This document shows positions 44,435 to 52,523 of a stretch of DNA of 64,000 nucleotides, piece by piece. The DNA comes from Sphingomonas panacis. GTDB taxonomy: Bacteria; Pseudomonadota; Alphaproteobacteria; Sphingomonadales; Sphingomonadaceae. Numbering within the stretch: the stretch's first letter is position 1; each line of letters opens with the position of its first letter. Location of the stretch: the NCBI RefSeq assembly GCF_001717955.1, contig NZ_CP014168.1, forward strand, positions 3,257,501-3,321,500, given 5' to 3'. The position numbers and the translations under genes were made by a program. A model generated the notes under the pieces. The model searched no databases. It was given only the letters and a program-made list of their open reading frames with translations, and was not told where the DNA came from.

Positions 44435-46894
44435 TCAAGCGGGCGTTCCGAGGAACGGCAGGGCGGCCGTCCGCAGGCCCTCGGCCGAAGCCGAGAGGCG
44501 GATCGGCCCGCCTCGGTCGCGGGCCTGGACGATCGCCATGCAGAGCCCGTTGAAGGCAGAGCGCGCAGTCGCATGATCGGGTTCGAGGCAGCGCGGATCG
44601 CCGTTGCCGACGCCGAGCAATGTCGCATCGCCGTCTAGTGCGAAGGTGACCCGGTTGGTGGCGGTCGGCACCTCACGGCCGTGCGCATCCAGAACGGCCG
44701 CGCGAACGACCGCGACTTCACCGGGCGCGAGCATGCGACGCTCGCTCGAGACTGCGAGCCGAGCCGGGGCGCCGGCGGTCTCTCGCACGTCGGTCAGGAT
44801 GCGGCGGCTGCCGATGAAGCCATGCGCCTCGATCCGGCCCGGTGCGTAGGGCACCTGCCATTCGAGGTGGCGGTTGCGCTCGACCGGCTTGCGACCGAGG
44901 CTGCGACCGTTGAGGAACAGCTCGACCGCGTCGCAATTGCTGTGGACCCAGACGGCGATATCCTGCCGCTCACGCCCCGGCCAGTTCCAGTGCGGGAAGA
45001 GGTGGAGCACCGGCTTCGATCCCCACCAGGCGCGATAATAATGGTAATTGTCCTTGGGGAAGCCGCAACTGTCCATCTGGCCGAAGTTGGAGGCGTTTTC
45101 GGGCCAGCGCTCGAATGGGGTCGGCTCGCCACGATAGTCGAACCCGGTCCAGACGAACCCGCCGGCGAGGAAGGGGCGCGCATCGTAGAAGCTCCACCAG
45201 CGCTCGGCCGTGGTCGCCCATTTCGGATAATCGGTGTCGTAGGCCGGGACGATCCCGGCGGCGTCGTCGCGCTTGTACTCGCCGCGTGTCATCACCGTGC
45301 TGCCGGTTTCGGTGCCGATCATCGGCATCGCCGGGTGCGCGGCGTGATAGGCGTCGATCTCGTCGAGATAGTAGTTGCAGCCGAGCACATCGAGGACGCG
45401 CGAGGCGCCTTGACCGAACTTGCCGTTGAACGCTTCGGTGACGGGGCGCGTGCCGTCGAGTTCATAGATGCGGCGCTTCATCGTCTCGGCAATGCGCGCG
45501 CCGGTCTCGGTGCCGCGATGGATCTCCTCGTTGCCGATGCTCCATAGGATGACGCTGGGGTGGTTGCGCCCCTGACGGACCATGCGATCGAGTTGGCTCA
45601 TGCCCTCCGGGTTGCTCGACATCTGACGCGTCTCGTCCATGACGAGGATGCCCATGCGGTCACAGGCATCAAGGATCGCGGGAGCGGGCGAATGGTGGGT
45701 GGAGCGGTAGGCGTTCGCGCCCATCGCCTTGAGCTGTTCGAGCCGCCAGATGTGGAGGCTGTCGGGCACCGCGAAGCCGACGCCGGCATGATCCTGATGA
45801 TTGCAGGTGCCCTTGATCTTCACGGGCACACCGTTGAGGAAGAATCCCCGTTCGGGATCGAAGCGGATCGTGCGGATGCCGAAGCGGCTGTCGTCGCGAT
45901 CGACCACGGTGTCGGCGACCACCAGTTCGGTCGCGAGCGTATACAGTAACGGCGTATCGAGCGACCACAGCTTGGGATCGGCGATCCGGATCGTCTGCGG
46001 GATGGTGATCTGCTCCCATGCCGGCAGCGCGATCGGATCGGACAGCGACGTCGCGACGATATGTCCATCCGGCGCGGTAACGATCGCGCGCAGGCGCGCG
46101 GTGGCGGCCGGGCCGTCGTTGTCGATCTCGGTGACGGTGCGCAGCAGCGCGACGGCGTCCTGAACTTCGGGACGGATTGCGACACCCCATTGGCGGATAT
46201 GTGCGGGCGCGGTCTTGACCAGCCGGACGTGGCGATACAGCCCGGCACCTTCATACGACCATGCCTCGCCGAGACTGACGTCGCAGCGCACGACGAGGAT
46301 GTTCTCCTCGCCCGGGATCGCGAAATCGGTAATGTCGATGCGGAACGGCGCATAGGCGCTCTCGTTCGATCCCACCACGAAGCCGTTGAGGATGACAAGG
46401 CAATCGCGCGAGACGCCGTCGAATTCGAGTGACAGGCGTTTGCCCGCGTCGGCTGCCGCAATTGGGATGCTGCGGCGATACCAGCCGACGCTGGTCGCTG
46501 GCCACATCCGGCCGAGCGGCTTGAAGCCCTGGAACGCGCCGGTGTGATCGGCGGCCGAGCCGGGTGGGCCGAAGCGCTCGAACGGCAGGTCCACCGCCCA
46601 ATCGTGTGGCAGGTTAATCGCCTGCCAGCCGCTGTCGTCGAAGGTACGCCCGGCAACCGGCGTGCCGACATCGCCGGATTTTCCATAGGTATCGTGCGAG
46701 GCGCCGAAGCCGAAATCCTTTTCGGGATCGCCGGCATGGCCCAGATGGAAGCGCCAGCCGCGATCCAGCGGCACCACGCTGCGCGGATTGGTAGGGTCGG
46801 CGCGCGCCGCTGAGGCGGTATGCGGCAGCGCGAGCGCGAGCCCGCCCGCCGCGCCAGCGGTCTTGAGGAGATCGCGGCGGGACGGGCGGGGCAT
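44435..46894 (-). CDS. Secreted GH2 glycosidase, beta-galactosidase-like
   Basis: An 819-residue enzyme exported by the twin-arginine route (SRRDLLKTAGAAGGLALALP). The GH2 order is visible: sugar-binding jelly roll (about 40-200), immunoglobulin-like domain, (beta/alpha)8 barrel, then a DUF4982-type and a further C-terminal sandwich. The acid/base Glu is in ILWSIGNEEIHRG near 453 and the nucleophile in PMIGTETGSTV near 527. GH2 enzymes with this layout are mostly beta-galactosidases; glucuronidase and mannosidase activity are possible. It starts 23 bases after the TonB receptor gene on the same strand, so it is co-transcribed with it and falls under the GTATAC operator. A role in trimming sugar from imported glycopeptides is inferred. 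Confidence 0.9.
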   Translation of the reverse strand: MPRPSRRDLLKTAGAAGGLALALPHTASAARADPTNPRSVVPLDRGWRFHLGHAGDPEKDFGFGASHDTYGKSGDVGTPVAGRTFDDSGWQAINLPHDWAVDLPFERFGPPGSAADHTGAFQGFKPLGRMWPATSVGWYRRSIPIAAADAGKRLSLEFDGVSRDCLVILNGFVVGSNESAYAPFRIDITDFAIPGEENILVVRCDVSLGEAWSYEGAGLYRHVRLVKTAPAHIRQWGVAIRPEVQDAVALLRTVTEIDNDGPAATARLRAIVTAPDGHIVATSLSDPIALPAWEQITIPQTIRIADPKLWSLDTPLLYTLATELVVADTVVDRDDSRFGIRTIRFDPERGFFLNGVPVKIKGTCNHQDHAGVGFAVPDSLHIWRLEQLKAMGANAYRSTHHSPAPAILDACDRMGILVMDETRQMSSNPEGMSQLDRMVRQGRNHPSVILWSIGNEEIHRGTETGARIAETMKRRIYELDGTRPVTEAFNGKFGQGASRVLDVLGCNYYLDEIDAYHAAHPAMPMIGTETGSTVMTRGEYKRDDAAGIVPAYDTDYPKWATTAERWWSFYDARPFLAGGFVWTGFDYRGEPTPFERWPENASNFGQMDSCGFPKDNYHYYRAWWGSKPVLHLFPHWNWPGRERQDIAVWVHSNCDAVELFLNGRSLGRKPVERNRHLEWQVPYAPGRIEAHGFIGSRRILTDVRETAGAPARLAVSSERRMLAPGEVAVVRAAVLDAHGREVPTATNRVTFALDGDATLLGVGNGDPRCLEPDHATARSAFNGLCMAIVQARDRGGPIRLSASAEGLRTAALPFLGTPA

Positions 46895-46917
46895 GTACGA
46901 TCCTTTTGCGTGGACGA

Positions 46918-49872
46918 TCAGAAGTTGACGGTCGCACCGATGAAGATGGTCCGGCCGAGCGGATCATAGACGCCCGGATAGGTGTTGCCGTTGCCGAAGC
47001 TGGACAGGATGCCCTGCGCGATCGCCGGCGGGTCTTTGTCGAGCAGGTTGTTGACGCCGGCGCGCAGCGTCAGATTCTTTGTGAAGTTCGACGTCATCGC
47101 CAGATCGAAATAGCTGTAGGCGCCGATCTTGCGGTTGATGATGCTGCCCTGGCCGGTGAGGAACGCGTTGTCCGACAGGCTCGAGAGCTTCACGCTGTCG
47201 AGGTAGCGCCAGGCGAGCGAGAGCGTTGCCTGGTTTTCGCCGGGGATTGCCCAGGTGGTGCGAAGCTGGTGGCGCCATTTCGGCGTGGGCTGGCCACAGG
47301 TGTAGCCGTACAGGCCCTTGCAATCATAGCTGCCGAGGCCCGGCAGCGGCTCGGTGGTGAGATCGAGCAGGAAAGTGCCGACCAGATCGAAGTTGAGTTT
47401 GCCGAAGCGGTTGAGATCGAGCGTGTAGCTGCTGGTGATATCGATGCCGGAGGTCTTCAGCGAGCCGGTGTTGATCGTGGTGCCGACGACGTACCCGTCG
47501 TTGCCGAACAGCACGCCGCTGCGCGGGTCGCGGTGGAACAGGCTGCAGTAATAAGGATCACCCGTCGAACCGCACTGGCTGATCGTCAGCGATGGCGGAA
47601 TCGTGCTGATATAATCGCTTACCTTGATGTGGAAATAATCCACCGTCAGCGCGAAGTTCCGGACCATGCGCGGGGTGAGGATCATCCCGATCGTATAGGT
47701 GTCGCCAACTTCCGGTTTGACCGCGCGGTTGCCGCCGAATTGCTGCACGCACACGCCCGACGGACATTCGGGAATGCTGCCATACTGCGCGCTTGTCACA
47801 CCGGAGCGCTGGCAGGCCTCGAACGATGCTGTGGGCTTGCTGCCCGCACACGGATCGGTCGCGGTCACGTTGCCCAAAAAGACCGAACCGAACAATTCGG
47901 TAATGTTGGGCGCGCGAATCGCGTGGTTATAGCTGGCGCGCAAGCGCAGATCGCTGCTCGGCGCCCACGACAGTTCGCCTTTGTAGGTCCAGGCATTGAA
48001 ATCAGACTGGAAGCCAGTTGAATCCTGTTGGTTGTGATAGGAGGAATAGCGCACACCGCCGTTGATGGTCAGCGCCTTCGCGAAGGGAAGGTTCGAAAGG
48101 ATCGGCACTTCGATTTCGCCATAACCTTCGTTCACGCTGATCGTACCATCGGAATTGTTGGTGCCGTTTTGTTGCGCGATCGCGTCCGCAGTAAATTTCA
48201 GCGTTTCGCGGCGATGCTCGGCGCCGAGCGCAATGCCGATGCCGGTATCCGCCCACGGGCTCTGGATGCCATATTCGCCGAGATCGCCGTTGATCGTGCC
48301 CGAGAACACGGTCTGCGTATTGCGGCTCTGCGTCGAGCTGTTCGAAAATATATACGGCAGTGAAGCGGGGCTGATCGCCCCGGCAGCGAAGACATCGATC
48401 GGCAGGCAGTTCGGGTCCGACTTATCGATCACCGATTGGCAGGTGGGCGTGCCGTTGAGGTTGACCACGTTCAACGCACGCTGTGCCTTCACGTTGTCGA
48501 CGTTGTTCATGTACGTCTCGTTGTAGCGCACCAGCGAGCGCAGGTAATTGAGATCGTAGCTGAATCCCTTGGCGAACTCGCCGCGCACGCCGACGTTGTA
48601 GCGGTAATCTTCGTGACGGAGATCGTCGCGGCGCGGCGTGGAGAGACGCAGGCCGATGAAAGTGTCTTGCGTCTGGGACGTGCCGGCTGCCGGCCCGCAC
48701 AAAGTCGTGGCCTGGCTTGCCGACAGATAGGGGTTGTTGCAGGGTATCGTGAAAGTTGTGCCCTGGAACAATGCCGACGGTGCTGCCTGCGAGAAGGTGT
48801 GATCCTTCATGAACATGAAGCTGCCATAGAACTCGGCGAGCGGGCTGAACTTGAATTTGGCGAAAGCGCCGGCGGTATAGCGCTCATCCGAACGCTGGAA
48901 GTAATTGGTCGGCGCGTAATTGTAAGCAAAGCTGGAGTTGTACGGAACCCAGGTGTGCTGACCGTCCTTGGTGTTGTTGAGCGTCTGGCCCTTGTTGGGG
49001 CCGGACAGCAGCGTGAACAGGCCATAGGGATTGTTGCTCGACCCGCCGCAGGTCAGGTTGGCGCCGGCATCGTCCGCAGGATCGAGCGCGCAGGCCGATA
49101 CGTCGCGGCTATCCTGCGTGACCGCTTGGGTCTGGCGATAGCCGCCGTAGATCGTGATGTTGCCGCGTCCATCCGCGAAATTCTTGCCGAACGCGCCGTT
49201 GATGTCGGTCTTGCCGCCGTCGAAAACGGAGGAAGGCGCACGCGCATAGCCCTTGGCGTCGGTCAGGCCGTGGAGATAGGCGTTGCCGTTGTCGTGCTGC
49301 GCCATGCTGCTTTGCGCGTCGAGGCGAAGCCCGTCGAGATTGTCGCGCAGCACGAAATTGACGACGCCCGACAAGGCATCAGAGCCGTACACCGCCGACG
49401 CGCCGCCGGTCACGACGTCAATACGCTGCACGAGCGTCGACGGTACGAAGTTCACGTCGACTGCTTGTTGTGGCAGCATCCGCCGGCCGTTCAACAGCAC
49501 CAGCACGCGGTTATTACCGAGGTTACGCAGATTGATGTTTGAGGTGCCGTCCGACCCGTTCGAAACGTTCTCGTTCGCGTCGGCGGTGAACTGCGGCAGC
49601 TTGTTGAGGACGCTCTCGACGCTCGTCGCGCCCTGATAGCGGATTTCCGACTCGCTTACGGCGGTGAGCGGGCTGTTGCTGTTCAGATCGGCGCGTTTGA
49701 TTCTCGTGCCGGTGACGACGATCGTATCGGCGCTCGCGTCAGGCGCTCTAGCATCCTGCTCCGCCGCTGTGGTGGTTCCTGCGATCTGCGCATGTGCGCT
49801 CGTCGACATCAATGCCGTCAGAACCGCAGCGAATGCGGCCGTGCGATAGGTGGTGCGTGCGGTCTGTCCCAT
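46918..49872 (-). CDS. TonB-dependent receptor, probably for (hydroxy)proline-rich peptides or glycopeptides
   Basis: A 984-residue receptor. It has a Sec signal peptide (to SAHAQ), a TonB-box-like DTIVVTGTRIKRADLNSNSP, a plug with LNLGNNRVLVLLNGRR-type sequence (here NLRNLGNNRVLVLLNGRRM) and VVTGGASAVYGSDALSGVVN, and a long barrel ending IFIGATVNF. The GTRI.R.....SP.T and NNRVLVLLNGRR signature is the subgroup of sphingomonad receptors frequently found beside peptidase genes. The start at 49872 has AAAGGGG upstream and begins the signal peptide. The GH2 gene follows at 23 bases. An operator variant lies 67 bases before the start, linking uptake to the GntR regulator. Confidence 0.9.
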   Translation of the reverse strand: MGQTARTTYRTAAFAAVLTALMSTSAHAQIAGTTTAAEQDARAPDASADTIVVTGTRIKRADLNSNSPLTAVSESEIRYQGATSVESVLNKLPQFTADANENVSNGSDGTSNINLRNLGNNRVLVLLNGRRMLPQQAVDVNFVPSTLVQRIDVVTGGASAVYGSDALSGVVNFVLRDNLDGLRLDAQSSMAQHDNGNAYLHGLTDAKGYARAPSSVFDGGKTDINGAFGKNFADGRGNITIYGGYRQTQAVTQDSRDVSACALDPADDAGANLTCGGSSNNPYGLFTLLSGPNKGQTLNNTKDGQHTWVPYNSSFAYNYAPTNYFQRSDERYTAGAFAKFKFSPLAEFYGSFMFMKDHTFSQAAPSALFQGTTFTIPCNNPYLSASQATTLCGPAAGTSQTQDTFIGLRLSTPRRDDLRHEDYRYNVGVRGEFAKGFSYDLNYLRSLVRYNETYMNNVDNVKAQRALNVVNLNGTPTCQSVIDKSDPNCLPIDVFAAGAISPASLPYIFSNSSTQSRNTQTVFSGTINGDLGEYGIQSPWADTGIGIALGAEHRRETLKFTADAIAQQNGTNNSDGTISVNEGYGEIEVPILSNLPFAKALTINGGVRYSSYHNQQDSTGFQSDFNAWTYKGELSWAPSSDLRLRASYNHAIRAPNITELFGSVFLGNVTATDPCAGSKPTASFEACQRSGVTSAQYGSIPECPSGVCVQQFGGNRAVKPEVGDTYTIGMILTPRMVRNFALTVDYFHIKVSDYISTIPPSLTISQCGSTGDPYYCSLFHRDPRSGVLFGNDGYVVGTTINTGSLKTSGIDITSSYTLDLNRFGKLNFDLVGTFLLDLTTEPLPGLGSYDCKGLYGYTCGQPTPKWRHQLRTTWAIPGENQATLSLAWRYLDSVKLSSLSDNAFLTGQGSIINRKIGAYSYFDLAMTSNFTKNLTLRAGVNNLLDKDPPAIAQGILSSFGNGNTYPGVYDPLGRTIFIGATVNF

Positions 49873-49938
49873 GATCGAAACCCCTTTGGCGTTTTGCCTT
49901 GGTAACGAATGCACCACGATGTCATCTGTATGTCAAAT

Positions 49939-49950
49939 ATAATATACGAT
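49939..49950. promoter_or_regulatory. GntR-type operator (site 4, degenerate)
   Basis: ATAATATACGAT matches the palindrome at 10 of 12 positions, with one half-site (ATACGAT) intact. It lies in an AT-rich patch 67 bases before the TonB receptor start on the minus strand. Confidence 0.55.
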
Positions 49951-49963
49951 ATCCTTTCGCGTT

Positions 49964-49980
49964 TTGAACGAAACGTTCAA
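49964..49980. promoter_or_regulatory. Second inverted repeat upstream of the receptor-GH2 unit
   Basis: TTGAACG-AAA-CGTTCAA is a perfect 7-bp inverted repeat with a 3-base spacer, 92 bases before the receptor start. Its low GC content and short spacer look more like an operator than a terminator for the upstream NiCoT gene, whose stop is 64 bases away. The protein that would bind is unknown. Confidence 0.45.
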
Positions 49981-50043
49981 TTCGACCGCCGATCGCGCCT
50001 GTTTAGCGCCGGGACAGACCTGCGCCGTCATCTGCGCATGCCG

Positions 50044-51090
50044 CTATGGTGCCGCCGGATACACCTCGATCTCGTCGAAGCGCTTCCAGCGATAGATCAG
50101 GAAACTGACCGTCCAGGCGGCTGCGAACAATCCGATGATGAAGAAGCCGAGCAGGTTGAAGCGCCCGCCCAGATCCACCGCAACGTCCCAAACGCCCCCG
50201 GACAGCCCAAGTTTGTCGGCGAGCAGCGCGGCCGTCTCGATGCCGCCGATCATCACCGCCACCACCGCGGAAACGGCGGTGATGGTGATATTGTAGTAGA
50301 GTTTGCGGATCGGCCGCACGAACGCCCATTCGTAGGCGCCGAGCATCAGGATGCCGTCGGCCGTGTCGACCAGTGCCATGCCCGCGGCGAACAGCGCCGG
50401 GAACACCAGCACCGGCGCGAACGCGAAGCCGTGCGCGGCCTGCGCAGCGGACAGGCCGAGGATGGCGACCTCGGTCGCGGTATCGAAGCCGAGGCCGAAC
50501 AGGAAGCCGAGCGGCGCCATGTGCCACGGCCGCGTCACCAGCCGGAACAGCGGACGGAACAGCCGAGAGACGGGGCCGCGCCCGGCCAGCAACACGTCCA
50601 GATCGTTCTCGCGGTAGCTGCCGCCCGCACGAACGTGCGCGAACGTCCGCCACACCGAGCGCAGGATGACGAGGTTGATCGCCGCGATGGCGAACAGGAA
50701 ACCCGCCGAGAAGATCGTCGCGACCACGCTGCCAGCGGCCTTGAACGCCTCGAACCGGGTGAGCGCGCTGGCGGTGGCGGCGATCGCCACCGACGCGATC
50801 AGGATGACGGCGCTGTGCCCGATCGCGAACCACAGCCCGACCGTCACGGGGCGCGCGCCGCCGTGCATCAGCTTGCGGGTGACGTTGTCGATCGCGGCTA
50901 TATGATCGGCATCGACGGCGTGGCGCAGCCCCAAAGTCCAGGCGAGCAGCGCGGTGCCGAGCATCGCGGGCGCGGCGTGGAACAGGCTGCCGGCCCATAC
51001 CCATGCGCCGGCATTGGCGGCGACAAGCAGCCCGAGCAGCACGACGATACGCCGCCGGATGCGGGGACGGGAAGCGGAGTCTGTCGTCAT
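50044..51090 (-). CDS. NiCoT-family nickel/cobalt permease
   Basis: A 348-residue inner-membrane transporter with about eight helices. The NiCoT signatures are plain: RHAVDADHIAAIDN at residues 56-69, FAIGHSAVIL, LGFDTATEVAIL and GMALVDTADG. The His/Asp motif in helix 2 sets metal selection. Family members carry nickel, cobalt or both. Position under a cobalamin riboswitch and beside cob genes favours cobalt here. The ATG overlaps the PepSY stop by ATGA, making it the last gene of a three-gene operon. Confidence 0.93.
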   Translation of the reverse strand: MTTDSASRPRIRRRIVVLLGLLVAANAGAWVWAGSLFHAAPAMLGTALLAWTLGLRHAVDADHIAAIDNVTRKLMHGGARPVTVGLWFAIGHSAVILIASVAIAATASALTRFEAFKAAGSVVATIFSAGFLFAIAAINLVILRSVWRTFAHVRAGGSYRENDLDVLLAGRGPVSRLFRPLFRLVTRPWHMAPLGFLFGLGFDTATEVAILGLSAAQAAHGFAFAPVLVFPALFAAGMALVDTADGILMLGAYEWAFVRPIRKLYYNITITAVSAVVAVMIGGIETAALLADKLGLSGGVWDVAVDLGGRFNLLGFFIIGLFAAAWTVSFLIYRWKRFDEIEVYPAAP

Positions 51091-52523
51091 CGTACAAGCC
51101 TCTTATAGCCCAGCCAGATTCCGCTGATCGACGTCACCAACCCCAGCGCCGAGAGGAGCCAGAGCAGAATGTCCCACGCTGGCCGATGCAGCGTGAGCGC
51201 GTTGAGATCCCATGTGTGGAGCAGGTCGAAGGTCCAGCGGTAGACGCGACGGCGCCGGTCGAGCGTGGCGAGCACCTCGCCGGTGGCGGGATCAATCATC
51301 AGCCAGGTGCGCGCCCGATCATCGAAGCGGACCCGCAGCACCGGCAGGGCCGGGAGCGCGCCGCGCTCGTACCAATAGGCGTCGGGCGCGGTCAGTTGCT
51401 CGATCGCGACGATCGGCGCATCGCCCATCAGCTTGCGCGCCGCCGCGACCATCGCTGGACTCGGCGGGCGGGCAGGGGCGAGCGTGGTCGGATCGAGCAC
51501 CTGTCGCCGGCCATCAGGGTATGAGACCGTCAGCAGCGGCACACCGGCGTGATCGGTCAAGCGAACCTCCACCGCGCCCGCCGCCACGTTTCGCAGCCCG
51601 GGCAGCGCGACTGTGGGCATCATCCCACCCGAATAGGCACGCACCGACGCTTCGTCGCGATCGGCGGCGCGAAACACATGGCCGGGATCGACCGACAGCC
51701 AGCCGCTGAAGATCCAGGCGATCAGGAACGCCCCACCGACCATCCCTGCGACATGATGCCAGAGCAGCCAGCCATGATACGGCGTCACCCGCCCGCCCTT
51801 GAAACGGCGCGCGCCCAGGCGGGTGCGCAGGATGCCGATCCACATGCCAGCCACCGCCGCCGCGATGCACGGCCCCGACACCCACAGCACGACTTGCCGC
51901 CACGCCGCAGTGTCCTGCCGCAGAACGGTCGGATACAGCCAATGCGGTACGGACCCGAGCCAGTTCCAGAAGCGCTCGCGGCGAATCGTTCGCTGGACCA
52001 CGCCGCCGGTCGTCGCGGAGACATACAGTTCGCTCCCGGCAGGATCGTCGATCGCGGCCTTCCAGAGTGGTCGATGCCGGTCGAACCCGCCCGCGACCGT
52101 CCACTGGTCGCGTTGCAACCGCTCGACGCTCGCGACCGGCGCGCGGGCGAAGCGGCGCGCCACGCGCCTGGCGAAAGCGGCATCGACGGGACGAATCAGG
52201 GCCCCGCGCGCGGCGGATATGGTGGTGTTTCGCCCGTCCCATCCGCCGACGCGCCACACCGGCACACCGTTGCGCATCTCCAGCGACAACGCGCGCGGCA
52301 TCCGCCCCCCGTCGAGCGGCGGCGGTACGTCCACCGCCGCCCAATCGATCGGCTGCGCCCGCGCCAACCGATCACCGGGCGGCAGCGAGGGATAGGGGAC
52401 GTAGACCATCACCAGCCCCGACAGGAACCACATCGCGAACAGCAGACAGCTCGCGATGCCGATCCAGCGGTGCGTCAAATACAACCAGCGCCGGGCGATG
52501 CGCGCCGCGCTAGAAGCCGGCAC
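51087..52523 (-). CDS. PepSY-associated transmembrane protein (possible metal-chelate reductase)
   Basis: About 478 residues. There are four evident membrane segments: ASCLLFAMWFLSGLVMVYV near the N-terminus, VVLWVSGPCIAAAVAGMWIG, HHVAGMVGGAFLIAWIFSGW and DILLWLLSALGLVTSISGIWL near the C-terminus. Between them lie periplasmic PepSY-like parts. His residues in the first and third helices (LTHRW, WHHVAG) could bind haem. PepSY-TM proteins are often paired with TonB receptors and may reduce or release the imported metal. I place the start at a GTG overlapping the receptor stop by 14 bases, the first usable start before the first helix; this is uncertain. It overlaps the NiCoT gene by ATGA. Confidence 0.82.
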   Translation of the reverse strand: MPASSAARIARRWLYLTHRWIGIASCLLFAMWFLSGLVMVYVPYPSLPPGDRLARAQPIDWAAVDVPPPLDGGRMPRALSLEMRNGVPVWRVGGWDGRNTTISAARGALIRPVDAAFARRVARRFARAPVASVERLQRDQWTVAGGFDRHRPLWKAAIDDPAGSELYVSATTGGVVQRTIRRERFWNWLGSVPHWLYPTVLRQDTAAWRQVVLWVSGPCIAAAVAGMWIGILRTRLGARRFKGGRVTPYHGWLLWHHVAGMVGGAFLIAWIFSGWLSVDPGHVFRAADRDEASVRAYSGGMMPTVALPGLRNVAAGAVEVRLTDHAGVPLLTVSYPDGRRQVLDPTTLAPARPPSPAMVAAARKLMGDAPIVAIEQLTAPDAYWYERGALPALPVLRVRFDDRARTWLMIDPATGEVLATLDRRRRVYRWTFDLLHTWDLNALTLHRPAWDILLWLLSALGLVTSISGIWLGYKRLVR

